64,000 nt of DNA from Aliiroseovarius sediminis (GTDB lineage: Bacteria; Pseudomonadota; Alphaproteobacteria; Rhodobacterales; Rhodobacteraceae), in the NCBI RefSeq assembly GCF_022678485.1, contig NZ_JALBYP010000021.1, positions 62,001 through 126,000 of the forward strand, written 5' to 3'. The notes under the pieces were generated by a model. The model saw only the letters and a list, made by a program, of their open reading frames with translations. It did no database searches and was not told the DNA's origin. This document shows, piece by piece, positions 37,380-45,718 of this stretch. Within the stretch, counting starts at the first letter, position 1, and the number at the start of each line of letters is the position of its first letter. Position numbers and translations under genes: made by a program.

Positions 37380-38655
37380 TGGCGCCTTGGCGGCATTGCC
37401 TTACCTGTTCGAGTTTTGGGCGCTGGATCATCAGCTGCCCCCGGCAGGTGATTGGCGCACATGGGTTATCATGGGCGGGCGTGGCGCGGGAAAAACCCGC
37501 GCCGGGTCTGAATGGGTGCGCGCCGAGGTTGAGGGGGCTGGCCCCCTTGATCCCGGCCGTTCGCGCCGGGTCGCGCTGGTTGGTGAAACCATCGACCAAG
37601 TGCGCGAGGTGATGATCTTTGGGGAAAGCGGCATTCTGGCGTGTTCGCCGCCCGATCGGCGCCCGGAGTGGCAGGCGGGGCGGCGTCGGCTTGTCTGGCC
37701 CAATGGTGCGGTGGCGCAGGTTTTTTCAGCTTATGAGCCGGAAAGCCTGCGCGGCCCGCAATTTGATGCGGCCTGGGTGGACGAATTGGCCAAGTGGAAG
37801 AAGGCTGAGGATACGTGGGACATGCTTCAGTTCGGGTTGCGTCTGGGCAGCCATCCCCGGCAATGCGTGACCACCACGCCGCGCAATGTGGGGGTGCTGA
37901 AGGCGATTCTGAAAAACCCCTCGACCGTGACGACACAAGCGCCGACGGAAGCCAACCGGGCCTATCTGGCGCAGAGCTTTCTGGAGGAGGTGCGTGCGCG
38001 TTATGCCGACACGCGTCTTGGGCGGCAGGAACTGGACGGGGTCTTGCTGGAGGATACCGAGGGGGCGCTGTGGACGATGGCCGGCTTGGACAAGGCCCGT
38101 GTCGTCGGCGACCTGCCGGGTTTCGACCGCGTGGTGGTGGCGGTGGACCCGCCGGTGACAGGCCACAAGGGCTCGGACGAATGTGGGATCATCGTGGCGG
38201 GTGTCGTCGCGCAGGGCGCCCCGGGCGATTGGCATGCGGTGGTGTTGGAGGATGCCAGTGTTTCGGCTGCCAGCCCCTCGCAATGGGCCGAAGCTGCCTT
38301 GGAGGCGATGCGTCGTCACAAGGCGGACCGTCTGGTGGCCGAGGTCAACCAAGGCGGTGATCTGGTGGAAAGCGTGATCCGGCAGATCGACCCTGTGGTG
38401 CCGTTTCGCGCGGTGCGCGCCACGCGCGGCAAGTCTGCGCGGGCCGAGCCTGTGGCGGCGCTGTATGAACAGGGGCGGGTTGCCCATATGGGCGGTATGC
38501 CCGCGCTGGAAGACCAGATGTGCCGCATGACCCAGCAGGGCTTTGAGGGCAAAGGCAGTCCTGACCGTGTGGATGCACTGGTCTGGGCGTTGCATGAATT
38601 GATCGTGGAACCTGCCGCAAAATACCGCCGCCCGCAGGTGCGTTCGCTGGGTTAA
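37306..38655 (+). CDS. GTA g2: large terminase (packaging ATPase-nuclease)
   Basis: 449 residues from the chosen start. Walker A GGRGAGKTRAG (about residues 57-67), Walker B AAWVDELAKW near 150, and the RNase H-like nuclease metal site VVVAVDPPVTG near 270. Powers headful packaging of host DNA into GTA particles. Start at 37306 (MKSGADWLACA) chosen because it gives the usual N-terminal length; the TerL domain starts at ALAALPYLFEFW. It overlaps g1 by 74 bases and has no good ribosome site, so it may be read by coupling to g1. A longer ATG at 37201 is possible. Confidence 0.88.
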   Translation: MKSGADWLACATSDEQGAFLNSLSDGALAALPYLFEFWALDHQLPPAGDWRTWVIMGGRGAGKTRAGSEWVRAEVEGAGPLDPGRSRRVALVGETIDQVREVMIFGESGILACSPPDRRPEWQAGRRRLVWPNGAVAQVFSAYEPESLRGPQFDAAWVDELAKWKKAEDTWDMLQFGLRLGSHPRQCVTTTPRNVGVLKAILKNPSTVTTQAPTEANRAYLAQSFLEEVRARYADTRLGRQELDGVLLEDTEGALWTMAGLDKARVVGDLPGFDRVVVAVDPPVTGHKGSDECGIIVAGVVAQGAPGDWHAVVLEDASVSAASPSQWAEAALEAMRRHKADRLVAEVNQGGDLVESVIRQIDPVVPFRAVRATRGKSARAEPVAALYEQGRVAHMGGMPALEDQMCRMTQQGFEGKGSPDRVDALVWALHELIVEPAAKYRRPQVRSLG

Positions 38656-38698
38656 ACAGTTTTTTAACCTTGGCTGGCAGAGTGCAAAATATCGAAAG

Positions 38699-38735
38699 GC
38701 GGGGTCCTGAGCCCTACCAGCCCACGGGCCCCGCC
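38699..38735 (+). other. Hairpin in the gap between GTA terminase and portal
   Basis: Stem ggcggggtcc (38699-38708) / gggccccgcc (38726-38735), paired throughout with one G-U, in a 196-base gap without a gene. No U-run, so more likely an mRNA processing or stability element than a terminator. Confidence 0.45.
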
Positions 38736-38851
38736 TGACATCAACGAGACAGAATTTTCACCGACCGGTAGCGCGACACGCGTTTCGCCGGACGGGAGAG
38801 GTTTGCCGGGGGTCATCCCCGACTTGGACAGAACGCGAGGAGCACCAGCCG

Positions 38852-40045
38852 ATGGTATTCGACTTTCTCAAGCGTGGCGATGCAGCGCATATGGCCACGC
38901 AGCCGACCGAAACCAAAGCGTCCGCGACCGGGCCGGTCATCGCCTATGGCGGTGCGGGCCGGGTGGCCTGGAGCCCGCGCGACGTGGTCAGCCTGACCCG
39001 GACCGGCTTTGCCGCAAACCCGGTCGGCTTTCGGTCCGTCAAGCTGATCGCCGAGGCCGCCGCCGCCCTGCCGCTGGTGCTGCAAGACGACCAGCAACGG
39101 TTTGACACGCACCCCCTGCTAGAGCTTTTGGCGCGACCGAACCATGCGCAGGGCCGGGCCGAACTGTTCGAAGCCTTTTTCGGGCAGCTGCTGCTGACCG
39201 GTAATGGCTATGTCGAAGCAGTGACCGGCGAGGATGGCACACCGACCGAGCTGCATGTGCTGCGCTCAGATCGAATGAACCTTGTGCCGGGGCCAGATGG
39301 TTGGCCGGTGGCCTATGACTATACAGTTGGTGCGCGCAAACACCGGTTCCATGTGGGTGAGGGGCTGTCGCCGATCTGTCATGTGAAGGCGTTTCATCCA
39401 CAGGATGACCACTATGGCCTGTCGCCATTGCAGGCCGCTGCCACCGCGATTGACGTACATAATGCGGCCAGTCGTTGGTCCAAGGCGTTATTGGACAATG
39501 CAGCGCGGCCCTCGGGCGCCATCGTCTATAACGGCGCGGATGGTCAGGCCCAGTTGAGCGCGGATCAGTATGATCGCCTGCTGGCCGAGATGGAAAGTCA
39601 CCATGTTGGTGCGCGCAATGCCGGACGTCCGATGTTGTTGGAAGGTGGTCTGGATTGGAAGCCGATGGGGTTCAGCCCCTCGGACATGGAGTTCCAGAAA
39701 ACCAAGGAAGCCGCCGCGCGCGAGATCGCGCAGGCCTTCGGGGTGCCACCGATGCTGATCGGCATTCCGGGTGACGCGACCTATGCGAATTACCAGGAAG
39801 CCAGCCGGGCGTTTTATCGCCTGACCGTGGTGCCGTTGGTGTCGCGCGTGGCGGCCAGTGTCGGCCATTGGCTGGCGGGGTACTCGGGGGAACACCTGGT
39901 CCTGAAGCCCGATCTGGATCAGGTGCCGGCACTCTCTGCCGAGCGTGACCAGCAATGGCGCCGCGTGGCCGAGGCAAGCTTTCTGTCTGATGCCGAGAAA
40001 CGCAGCCTTCTGGGTCTGCCGCCTGTCGCCTCTGACGACGTTTAA
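38852..40045 (+). CDS. GTA g3: portal protein (HK97 family)
   Basis: 397 residues. HK97-type portal with ANPVGFRSVKLIAEAAAALPL, the P-loop-free stem region and the FGVPPMLIGIPGDATYANYQEA motif typical of phage portals near residue 300. The dodecameric portal is the DNA entry point of the head and binds terminase. Start has gagga 8 bases upstream. Ends 16 bases before the protease gene, leaving no room for the small g3.5 found in RcGTA. Confidence 0.92.
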   Translation: MVFDFLKRGDAAHMATQPTETKASATGPVIAYGGAGRVAWSPRDVVSLTRTGFAANPVGFRSVKLIAEAAAALPLVLQDDQQRFDTHPLLELLARPNHAQGRAELFEAFFGQLLLTGNGYVEAVTGEDGTPTELHVLRSDRMNLVPGPDGWPVAYDYTVGARKHRFHVGEGLSPICHVKAFHPQDDHYGLSPLQAAATAIDVHNAASRWSKALLDNAARPSGAIVYNGADGQAQLSADQYDRLLAEMESHHVGARNAGRPMLLEGGLDWKPMGFSPSDMEFQKTKEAAAREIAQAFGVPPMLIGIPGDATYANYQEASRAFYRLTVVPLVSRVAASVGHWLAGYSGEHLVLKPDLDQVPALSAERDQQWRRVAEASFLSDAEKRSLLGLPPVASDDV

Positions 40046-40061
40046 CAATCGAGGAAAAGCC

Positions 40062-40634
40062 ATGAGTGAATTTCAGCCCGATCTGGGGCTTGAGCATAAA
40101 TTCGTCAAGCTGGGCGACACGTCCCAGGTCGACGATGGCATTCTGATCGAAGGCTATGCCAGCTTCTTCGACCAATGCGACACCGGCGGCGACATCGTGG
40201 CCCCCGGCGCCTATGGCAAATCGCTTCGGGCGCTGAAAGGGGTGGATCGTGGCGTGAAGATGCTGTGGCAACACGATCCGACCCAGCCCATCGGCGTCTG
40301 GGACGAGGTGCGCGAGGATGCCCGTGGCCTTTACGTTAAAGGCCGCATTCTGACCGATGTCGCCAAGGGGCGCGAAGCCGCTGCCCTGATTGATGCTGGC
40401 GCGATTGACGGGCTGTCGATCGGTTATCGTACCAAGCGGGCGACAAAGAACGACAAGGGCCAACGGCTTTTGACCGAGTTGGAGCTTTGGGAAGTGTCGC
40501 TTGTGACCTTTCCGATGCTTCCAACGGCGCGGGTGGGGGCCAAGGGCGATGTGCCGATGGCCGCAGACACCATCCTGCGTGAACTGGCGGCGTCGCTGAA
40601 TGACGCGCGCCTCATGCTGGCCCGTAAATCCTGA
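40062..40634 (+). CDS. GTA g4: prohead protease (HK97/U35 family)
   Basis: 190 residues. Herpesvirus-type protease fold; catalytic His in KMLWQHDPTQPIG (about residue 71) and Ser in AIDGLSIGYRT (about residue 117). Processes the capsid N-terminus during head assembly. Start ATG at 40062 after gagga. Confidence 0.9.
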   Translation: MSEFQPDLGLEHKFVKLGDTSQVDDGILIEGYASFFDQCDTGGDIVAPGAYGKSLRALKGVDRGVKMLWQHDPTQPIGVWDEVREDARGLYVKGRILTDVAKGREAAALIDAGAIDGLSIGYRTKRATKNDKGQRLLTELELWEVSLVTFPMLPTARVGAKGDVPMAADTILRELAASLNDARLMLARKS

Positions 40635-40668
40635 GCCAGCGATCTGACCCCCTGAGAAGGACCCATTG

Positions 40669-41886
40669 ATGAGCAAGACCGAGACGAAAGCTCAGGGCCA
40701 GTCGGCCGCGCCCACTGGCCTCAACCCGACCACCGAGGTGAAGACCGCGCTGGCTGGTTTCATGAGCGACATCAACGCGTTTCACGACGATATTTCCACC
40801 AAACTTCAACAACAGGAAGAGCGACTGACCATGCTGGATCGCAAATCACAAATCACATCCAAGTCCACCGGGGGCCGCCCGCATTTGGCCGCAGCTGCCG
40901 ATCTGGATGCACCGCATCAGAAGGCTTTCGAAGCCTATGTGCGCGGCGGCGACGACGATGCGCTGCGGGGGCTGGAGCTGGAAGGCAAGGCGATGTCGTC
41001 GGCCGTGGCCGCCGATGGTGGATACCTGGTTGACCCGGTGACCGCCGACACCATCAAAGGTGTTCTGAACAGCGCCGCGTCGCTGCGCTCGGTTGCCAAT
41101 GTGGTCAACGTGGAAGGCACAGCCTATGACGTTCTGATTGATCAGGGCGACCTGGTGACAGGCTGGGCGTCGGAAACCGCGGATTCGGTTGAAACCGGCA
41201 CCCCCAAGATTGACCGCATCTCGATCCCGCTGCACGAGCTGTCGGCCCTGCCGAAAGTGTCCCAGCGCCTGCTGGATGACAGCGCGTTCGATATCGAGGG
41301 CTGGCTGGCGGGTCGTATCGCCGACAAGTTCTCGCGCGCGGAATCCGGGGCGTTCATCACCGGCGACGGGCTGGATAAGCCGGTCGGCATCCTGACCCAC
41401 ACTGCGGTTAGTAACGACAGCTGGACCTGGGGCAATCTGGGATACGTGACCACGGGCGAAGTGGGCGATTTCAACGCCACGACGCCAGCGGATTCGATCT
41501 TTGACCTGATCTATGCGCTGGGTGCGGATTACCGCGCGAACGCGGTGTTCGTGATGAACTCGAAAACCGTGGGGGCCGTGCGCAAGCTGAAGGATGCTGA
41601 TGGCCGTTTCCTGTGGTCGGATGCGACCGTGGCAGGTGAACCTGCCCGCCTGATCGGCTATCCCGTGCTGGTTGTCGAGGATATGCCTGACGTGGCCCCC
41701 GACAGCTTCTCGATCGCGTTTGGGGATTTTGCGGCGGGTTATACCATCGCAGAACGTCCCGATACTCGCATCCTGCGCGATCCCTTCTCGGCCAAGCCGC
41801 ATGTGCTGTTCTATGCCACCAAGCGCGTCGGCGGCGATGTCAGCGACTTCGCGGCGATCAAGCTTCTGAAGTTCGCGGTCTCGTAA
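40669..41886 (+). CDS. GTA g5: major capsid protein (HK97 fold)
   Basis: 405 residues. Residues 1-70 form a charged, coiled-coil-like scaffolding (delta) domain (MSDINAFHDDISTKLQQQEERL) removed by g4, then the HK97 core with SAVAADGGYLVDPVTADTI and the P-domain ELSALPKVSQRLLDD. It ends FAVS near 405. Builds the small prolate head of the GTA. Start at 40669; a TTG one codon upstream is not used. (The scaffolding stretch spans about residues 27-48.). Confidence 0.95.
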   Translation: MSKTETKAQGQSAAPTGLNPTTEVKTALAGFMSDINAFHDDISTKLQQQEERLTMLDRKSQITSKSTGGRPHLAAAADLDAPHQKAFEAYVRGGDDDALRGLELEGKAMSSAVAADGGYLVDPVTADTIKGVLNSAASLRSVANVVNVEGTAYDVLIDQGDLVTGWASETADSVETGTPKIDRISIPLHELSALPKVSQRLLDDSAFDIEGWLAGRIADKFSRAESGAFITGDGLDKPVGILTHTAVSNDSWTWGNLGYVTTGEVGDFNATTPADSIFDLIYALGADYRANAVFVMNSKTVGAVRKLKDADGRFLWSDATVAGEPARLIGYPVLVVEDMPDVAPDSFSIAFGDFAAGYTIAERPDTRILRDPFSAKPHVLFYATKRVGGDVSDFAAIKLLKFAVS

Positions 41887-41904
41887 GAGCCTGACCCCGA
41901 GACT

Positions 41905-41929
41905 CGCACGATGCCTTCGGGCGCGTGCG
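41905..41929 (+). other. UUCG-tetraloop hairpin after the capsid gene
   Basis: cgcacg (41905-41910) pairs with cgtgcg (41924-41929); inside it, gcc-ttcg-ggc (41913-41922) forms a C(UUCG)G tetraloop, among the most stable RNA loops. It begins 19 bases after the capsid stop codon. No U-run, so it is a candidate 3' mRNA stabiliser. The whole gap 41887-42054 has no gene. Confidence 0.6.
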
Positions 41930-42054
41930 GGACCGGGCGCGCGCCGACCTCACCCCCGTGTTGTCTAGCTGCTCCCCCTCCGTCCGAGCAACGCGGATGG
42001 TGCGCGCCCACCCAATCCCTTTGACGTGAGGGGCCCGAATTTCGGAGATGATCC

Positions 42055-42660
42055 ATGATGTTAGTCGAGCAGACCACAGTGCCGGGCACGGTCCTTCCGG
42101 TCGCCCAATTCAAGGACCACTTGCGGCTGGGCACCGGGTTTGCCGATGACGGGGTGCAGGATCCGGTGCTGGAGACCTGTCTGAGGGCCGCCATGGCCGC
42201 CATCGAGGCGCAGACCGGCAAGATCCTTCTGTCCCGCAGCTTCACCTGGACCCTGTCCGCGTGGCGCGATCTGGCCACGCAAGCGCTGCCTGTGGCGCCA
42301 GTCAACCAGATCACGCGCCTGTCGATCACTGATCGTCTGGGCGGGGAAGAGGTGATCGCGACCAACCGCTATGTCCTGGAGCGTGACACCCACCGTCCAC
42401 GCCTTGTGTCGACCGGCCTTTGCCTGCCTGCGATCCCGGTCGGCGGCCAGGTCGTGATCGAGTTTGAAGCGGGCTTTGGTGCCGCGTGGTCGGACATGCC
42501 CGCAGACCTTGCGCAGGCCGTGATGATGTTGGCGGCAAGTTATTACGAAGACCGCGTCGGGGACGTGCAATCGGGCCATGCGAACCTGCCGTCAGCAGTC
42601 GCCGCGCTGATCCAGCGGTATCGCACCGTTCGCCTGTTTGGCGGTGGGGGTGCGCGATGA
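42055..42660 (+). CDS. GTA g6: head-tail adaptor (gp6-like connector)
   Basis: 201 residues. VAQFKDHLRLGTGFADDGVQD and LRAAMAAIEAQTGKILLSR are the adaptor signature (phage gp6/phiE125 gp8 family); C-terminus with a helix (AVMMLAASYYEDR). Forms the ring attached below the portal. Start ATG at 42055 with ggag 7 bases upstream; ATG at 42058 is the alternative. Stop overlaps g7 by 4 bases. Confidence 0.88.
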   Translation: MMLVEQTTVPGTVLPVAQFKDHLRLGTGFADDGVQDPVLETCLRAAMAAIEAQTGKILLSRSFTWTLSAWRDLATQALPVAPVNQITRLSITDRLGGEEVIATNRYVLERDTHRPRLVSTGLCLPAIPVGGQVVIEFEAGFGAAWSDMPADLAQAVMMLAASYYEDRVGDVQSGHANLPSAVAALIQRYRTVRLFGGGGAR

Positions 42661-42995
42661 ATTCACCTGTTCTGAACCGCAAGCTGACGCTGGAAGAGCC
42701 CGTGCGCACGCCTGACGGCGCAGGGGGCTTCACCCAAAGCTGGCAGGCGCTGGGAGAGCTTTGGGCCGAGATCGCCCCCCGCACCGGGCGCGAGCGCGCC
42801 GCGGGGTTTGCCACGGTGTCCACCATCACCTTCCGCATCACGGTGCGCGCAAGCCCCGATGGTGCACCCTCGCGCCCCAAACCCGATCAGCGCTTTCGTG
42901 CAGGGTCGCGCCTGTTCCGCATCCTTGCGGTGACCGAGGCCGACGCGAGCGCCCATTATCTGACCTGTTTTGCCCAAGAGGAGGTATCGGCATGA
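42657..42995 (+). CDS. GTA g7: head-tail joining (stopper) protein
   Basis: 112 residues, all-beta. LNRKLTLEEPVRTPDGAGGFTQSW and the closing RFRAGSRLFRILAVTEAD fit the phage head-tail joining family (SPP1 gp16/HK97 gp10 type). Plugs the portal channel until the tail attaches. Overlaps g6 and g8 by 4 bases each. Confidence 0.87.
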   Translation: MNSPVLNRKLTLEEPVRTPDGAGGFTQSWQALGELWAEIAPRTGRERAAGFATVSTITFRITVRASPDGAPSRPKPDQRFRAGSRLFRILAVTEADASAHYLTCFAQEEVSA

Positions 42996-43402
42996 GCTAT
43001 GGCGTATCTGCGGCGCTTCAGCAGGCGATCTATCAACGGCTGACGGCCGATTTGGAGCTGTCCGCGTTGGTGTCGGGGGCGATCTATGATGCGGTGCCTG
43101 CCGGGATCATCACCGGCACATATGTCAGCCTTGGCCCTGAGGACGTGCGCGAGCGGTCCGACATGACCGGCCACGGTGCGGTGCATGAAGTCACCATCAA
43201 TGTCATCACCGATGCGGCTGGCTTTCAAGGCGCCAAGCGTGTTGCGGCGGCGGTCAGCGATGCGTTGCTCGATGCGCCTATGACTTTGGAGCGCGGCACC
43301 CTTGTTTACCTGAATTTCCATCGTGCGCGGGCGCGACGGGTCGAGGACGCCGATGTGCGCAGGATCGACCTGAAGTTCCGCGCGCGTGTTCAAGACGACT
43401 AA
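42992..43402 (+). CDS. GTA g8: tail terminator (DUF3168)
   Basis: 136 residues. LQQAIYQRLTADLELSALVSGAIYDAVP and ITGTYVSLG are typical of DUF3168 tail-completion proteins. Caps the tail tube and joins it to the head. Overlaps g7 by 4 bases. Confidence 0.87.
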   Translation: MSYGVSAALQQAIYQRLTADLELSALVSGAIYDAVPAGIITGTYVSLGPEDVRERSDMTGHGAVHEVTINVITDAAGFQGAKRVAAAVSDALLDAPMTLERGTLVYLNFHRARARRVEDADVRRIDLKFRARVQDD

Positions 43403-43424
43403 CCCTAACAAACGGAGTGATCCC

Positions 43425-43838
43425 ATGGCTGCGCAAAACGGCAAGGACCTTTTGATCAAGCTCGACATGACCGATACCGGCGTGTTCGAGACCATTGCGG
43501 GCCTTCGGGCCACGCGCCTGAGCTTCAACGCAGAAAGCGTCGACGTGACCAGTCTGGAAAGCACGGGCGGCTGGCGTGAACTTCTGGGGGGCGCGGGTGT
43601 GAAGTCGGCCTCGATCTCGGGGTCGGGGGTATTCAAGGATGCCACGACCGATGAGCGCGCGCGCCAGATATTCTTTGACAACGAAGTGCCGAATTTTCAG
43701 GTGATCGTGCCGGATTTCGGGGTGGTCGAAGGTGCGTTCATGATCACCTCGATCGAATATGCGGGGTCGCATAACGGCGAGGCGACATATGAGCTGTCGA
43801 TGGCGTCCGCCGGTGCGCTTAGCTTTACGGCGCTTTGA
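43425..43838 (+). CDS. GTA g9: major tail tube protein
   Basis: 137 residues. Motifs MAAQNGKDLLIKL, SLESTGGWRELLGGAGVKS and ITSIEYAGSHNGEATYELSMASAG mark the phage major tail protein 2 family. Stacked hexameric rings form the tube. Ends two bases before g10. High expression expected as in RcGTA. Confidence 0.92.
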   Translation: MAAQNGKDLLIKLDMTDTGVFETIAGLRATRLSFNAESVDVTSLESTGGWRELLGGAGVKSASISGSGVFKDATTDERARQIFFDNEVPNFQVIVPDFGVVEGAFMITSIEYAGSHNGEATYELSMASAGALSFTAL

Positions 43839-43840
43839 TC

Positions 43841-44173
43841 ATGGCAAACCCATGGACGGGCGAAGTGGTGTTGGTGATCGACGGGACTGCCCGGGTCATG
43901 AAGCTGACCCTGGGCGCATTGGCCGAGTTGGAGGCGCAGCTGGGCGAGGACACGATCATCAGTCTGGTTGAGCGGTTCGAACGTGGTGCGTTCTCAAGTC
44001 GGGACGTTCTTGCGCTTATTGTCGCAGGTCTGCGCGGTGCGGGATGGCAAGGCGGTGCTGCGGACCTGTTGGCTGCCGAAATCGAAGGTGGCCCGGTGCG
44101 CGCCGCGCAGGCTGCGGGCCAGCTTCTGAGCCGCGCTTTCGCCCAACCCGCCGGCGCCGGGCCGGGCGCATGA
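43841..44173 (+). CDS. GTA g10: tail assembly chaperone (GTA-gp10 family)
   Basis: 110 residues. Helical, with ELEAQLGEDTIISLVERFERGAFS, matching the GTA family in the phage tail assembly chaperone clan. Helps assemble tube and tape measure. Start ATG at 43841 (a TTG at 43835 is not used). Overlaps g10.1 by 4 bases; no slippery sequence was seen, so the frameshifted chaperone pair of phage lambda appears replaced by two overlapping genes. Confidence 0.85.
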   Translation: MANPWTGEVVLVIDGTARVMKLTLGALAELEAQLGEDTIISLVERFERGAFSSRDVLALIVAGLRGAGWQGGAADLLAAEIEGGPVRAAQAAGQLLSRAFAQPAGAGPGA

Positions 44174-44388
44174 CCAAAGGTCAGGCGTTTGACTGGCCGG
44201 GCCTGATGCGCCTGGGCATTGGTCGGATTGGTCTGCGCCCGGCAGAGTTCTGGGCGCTGACACCGTACGAACTGATCGTGATGGCGGGACTGGATCACCA
44301 ACCCGCGCCGTGCCTTCGGTCGCGGCTGGAAGAATTGGCCCTCGCGTTCCCCGATGTGGACAAGGGCCCCTGTGAAGGAGAGATGTGA
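44170..44388 (+). CDS. GTA g10.1: second tail assembly chaperone
   Basis: 72 residues. FDWPGLMRLGIGRIGLRPAEFWALTPYEL is the signature of small TAC proteins next to the GTA tape measure. Overlaps g10 by 4 bases and g11 by one base. Confidence 0.83.
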   Translation: MTKGQAFDWPGLMRLGIGRIGLRPAEFWALTPYELIVMAGLDHQPAPCLRSRLEELALAFPDVDKGPCEGEM

Positions 44389-45050
44389 TGGCTGGACTGG
44401 ATGGCTTGGACAGTTTCGACGACCAGATCGACGCGCTGGAAACCGCGCTGGGTGGCGCGCAGGCGATGACGGCCGGGTTCGTGTTCGAACTCAAGGGTAT
44501 GCACGCAACCGTGTCTGACCTGAGCGCGGATGTGAACACGCTGTCCTCGGGCATTTCCTCGGGCTTGCATAAGGCGTTCGATGGCTTGGTGTTCGACGGT
44601 ATGAAGCTGTCCGACGCCCTGAAAGATGTGGCGCAGTCGATGTCGCAAGCGGCGTATAACGCGGCGATCAAACCGGTGACCGGACATTTTGGCGACATTC
44701 TGGGGCAGGCGGTGGGCGCTGTGACCAACGCGTTTCTGCCGTTTGAACATGGCGGTGCATTTGCGCAGGGCCGCGTGATGCCCTTTGCCAAGGGTGGTGT
44801 GGTGTCCGGCCCGACGACTTTTCCGATGCGGGGCGCCACCGGGCTGATGGGCGAGGCGGGGCCAGAGGCGATCATGCCGCTTGCGCGCGGGGCCGATGGT
44901 CGTCTGGGCGTTCAGGCCGGCGGCGGTGGTCGCCCGGTAAACATCACCATGAACATCTCGACCCCCGATGTTGAGGGGTTCCGGCGGTCGCAAAGCCAGA
45001 TCGCCGCGCAGATGTCGCGCGCACTGTCGCGCGGTCAACGTCACCGCTGA
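44388..45050 (+). CDS. GTA g11: short tape-measure protein
   Basis: 220 residues. Coiled N-terminal half (SFDDQIDALETALGGAQAMT) and a C-terminal part with the tape-measure glycine-rich motif GGAFAQGRVMPFAKGGVVSGP and GLMGEAGPEAIMPLARG. RcGTA also has a tape measure of about this size, far shorter than in siphophages, in line with a short tail. Start ATG 44388, one base overlap with g10.1. Confidence 0.87.
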   Translation: MAGLDGLDSFDDQIDALETALGGAQAMTAGFVFELKGMHATVSDLSADVNTLSSGISSGLHKAFDGLVFDGMKLSDALKDVAQSMSQAAYNAAIKPVTGHFGDILGQAVGAVTNAFLPFEHGGAFAQGRVMPFAKGGVVSGPTTFPMRGATGLMGEAGPEAIMPLARGADGRLGVQAGGGGRPVNITMNISTPDVEGFRRSQSQIAAQMSRALSRGQRHR

Positions 45051-45085
45051 TCTGCGCATTTCAAGACATTAGGAGGGTTTCGCCC

Positions 45086-45718
45086 ATGTCATTTCACGAG
45101 GTCCGGTTTCCGGCAAATCTGAGTTTCGGGTCCGTCGGTGGCCCAGAGCGGCGCACCGAAGTGGTCACGCTGGCCAACGGGTTTGAAGAACGCAACACAC
45201 CGTGGGAGCATTCGCGCCGCCGCTATGACGCGGGGATCGGGATGCGCTCGCTTGATGATGTGGAAACGCTGATCTCGTTCTTCGAGGCACGGCGCGGTCA
45301 GCTTGTCGGGTTTCGCTGGAAGGATTGGTCGGACTATAAAAGCAGCCTGCCGTCGAAACCCCCGGAATATACGGATCAGATCATCGCTTGGGGGGATGGC
45401 GAAACGGTGGAATTTCCGTTGATCAAGACCTATCGGTCGGGCGAGGAAACCTATGCGCGCCCCATTCAGAAGCCGGTCGAAGGCACGGTGAAACTGGGCC
45501 TGAAGGGTGATCCGCTGAGCGAAGGCACGCATTTTACCGTTGATCACACCACCGGGCGTGTCACCTTCATGACTGCCCCCGAAACCGGGGCCGAGGTCAC
45601 GGCGGGCTATGAGTTTGATGTGCCCGTGCGCTTTGACACGGACCGCATTCATACTTCGGTTGCATCGTTTCAGGCGGGCGATGCCCCTAATGTGCCAGTG
45701 GTAGAGGTGCGGGTCTGA
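45086..45718 (+). CDS. GTA g12: distal tail protein (DUF2460)
   Basis: 210 residues. SFHEVRFPANLSFGSVGGPERRTEVV and HTSVASFQAGDAPNVPVVEVRV at the C-terminus are typical DUF2460. Baseplate ring connecting the tail tube to the hub. 35 bases after g11; ends overlapping g13 by one base. Confidence 0.9.
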   Translation: MSFHEVRFPANLSFGSVGGPERRTEVVTLANGFEERNTPWEHSRRRYDAGIGMRSLDDVETLISFFEARRGQLVGFRWKDWSDYKSSLPSKPPEYTDQIIAWGDGETVEFPLIKTYRSGEETYARPIQKPVEGTVKLGLKGDPLSEGTHFTVDHTTGRVTFMTAPETGAEVTAGYEFDVPVRFDTDRIHTSVASFQAGDAPNVPVVEVRV

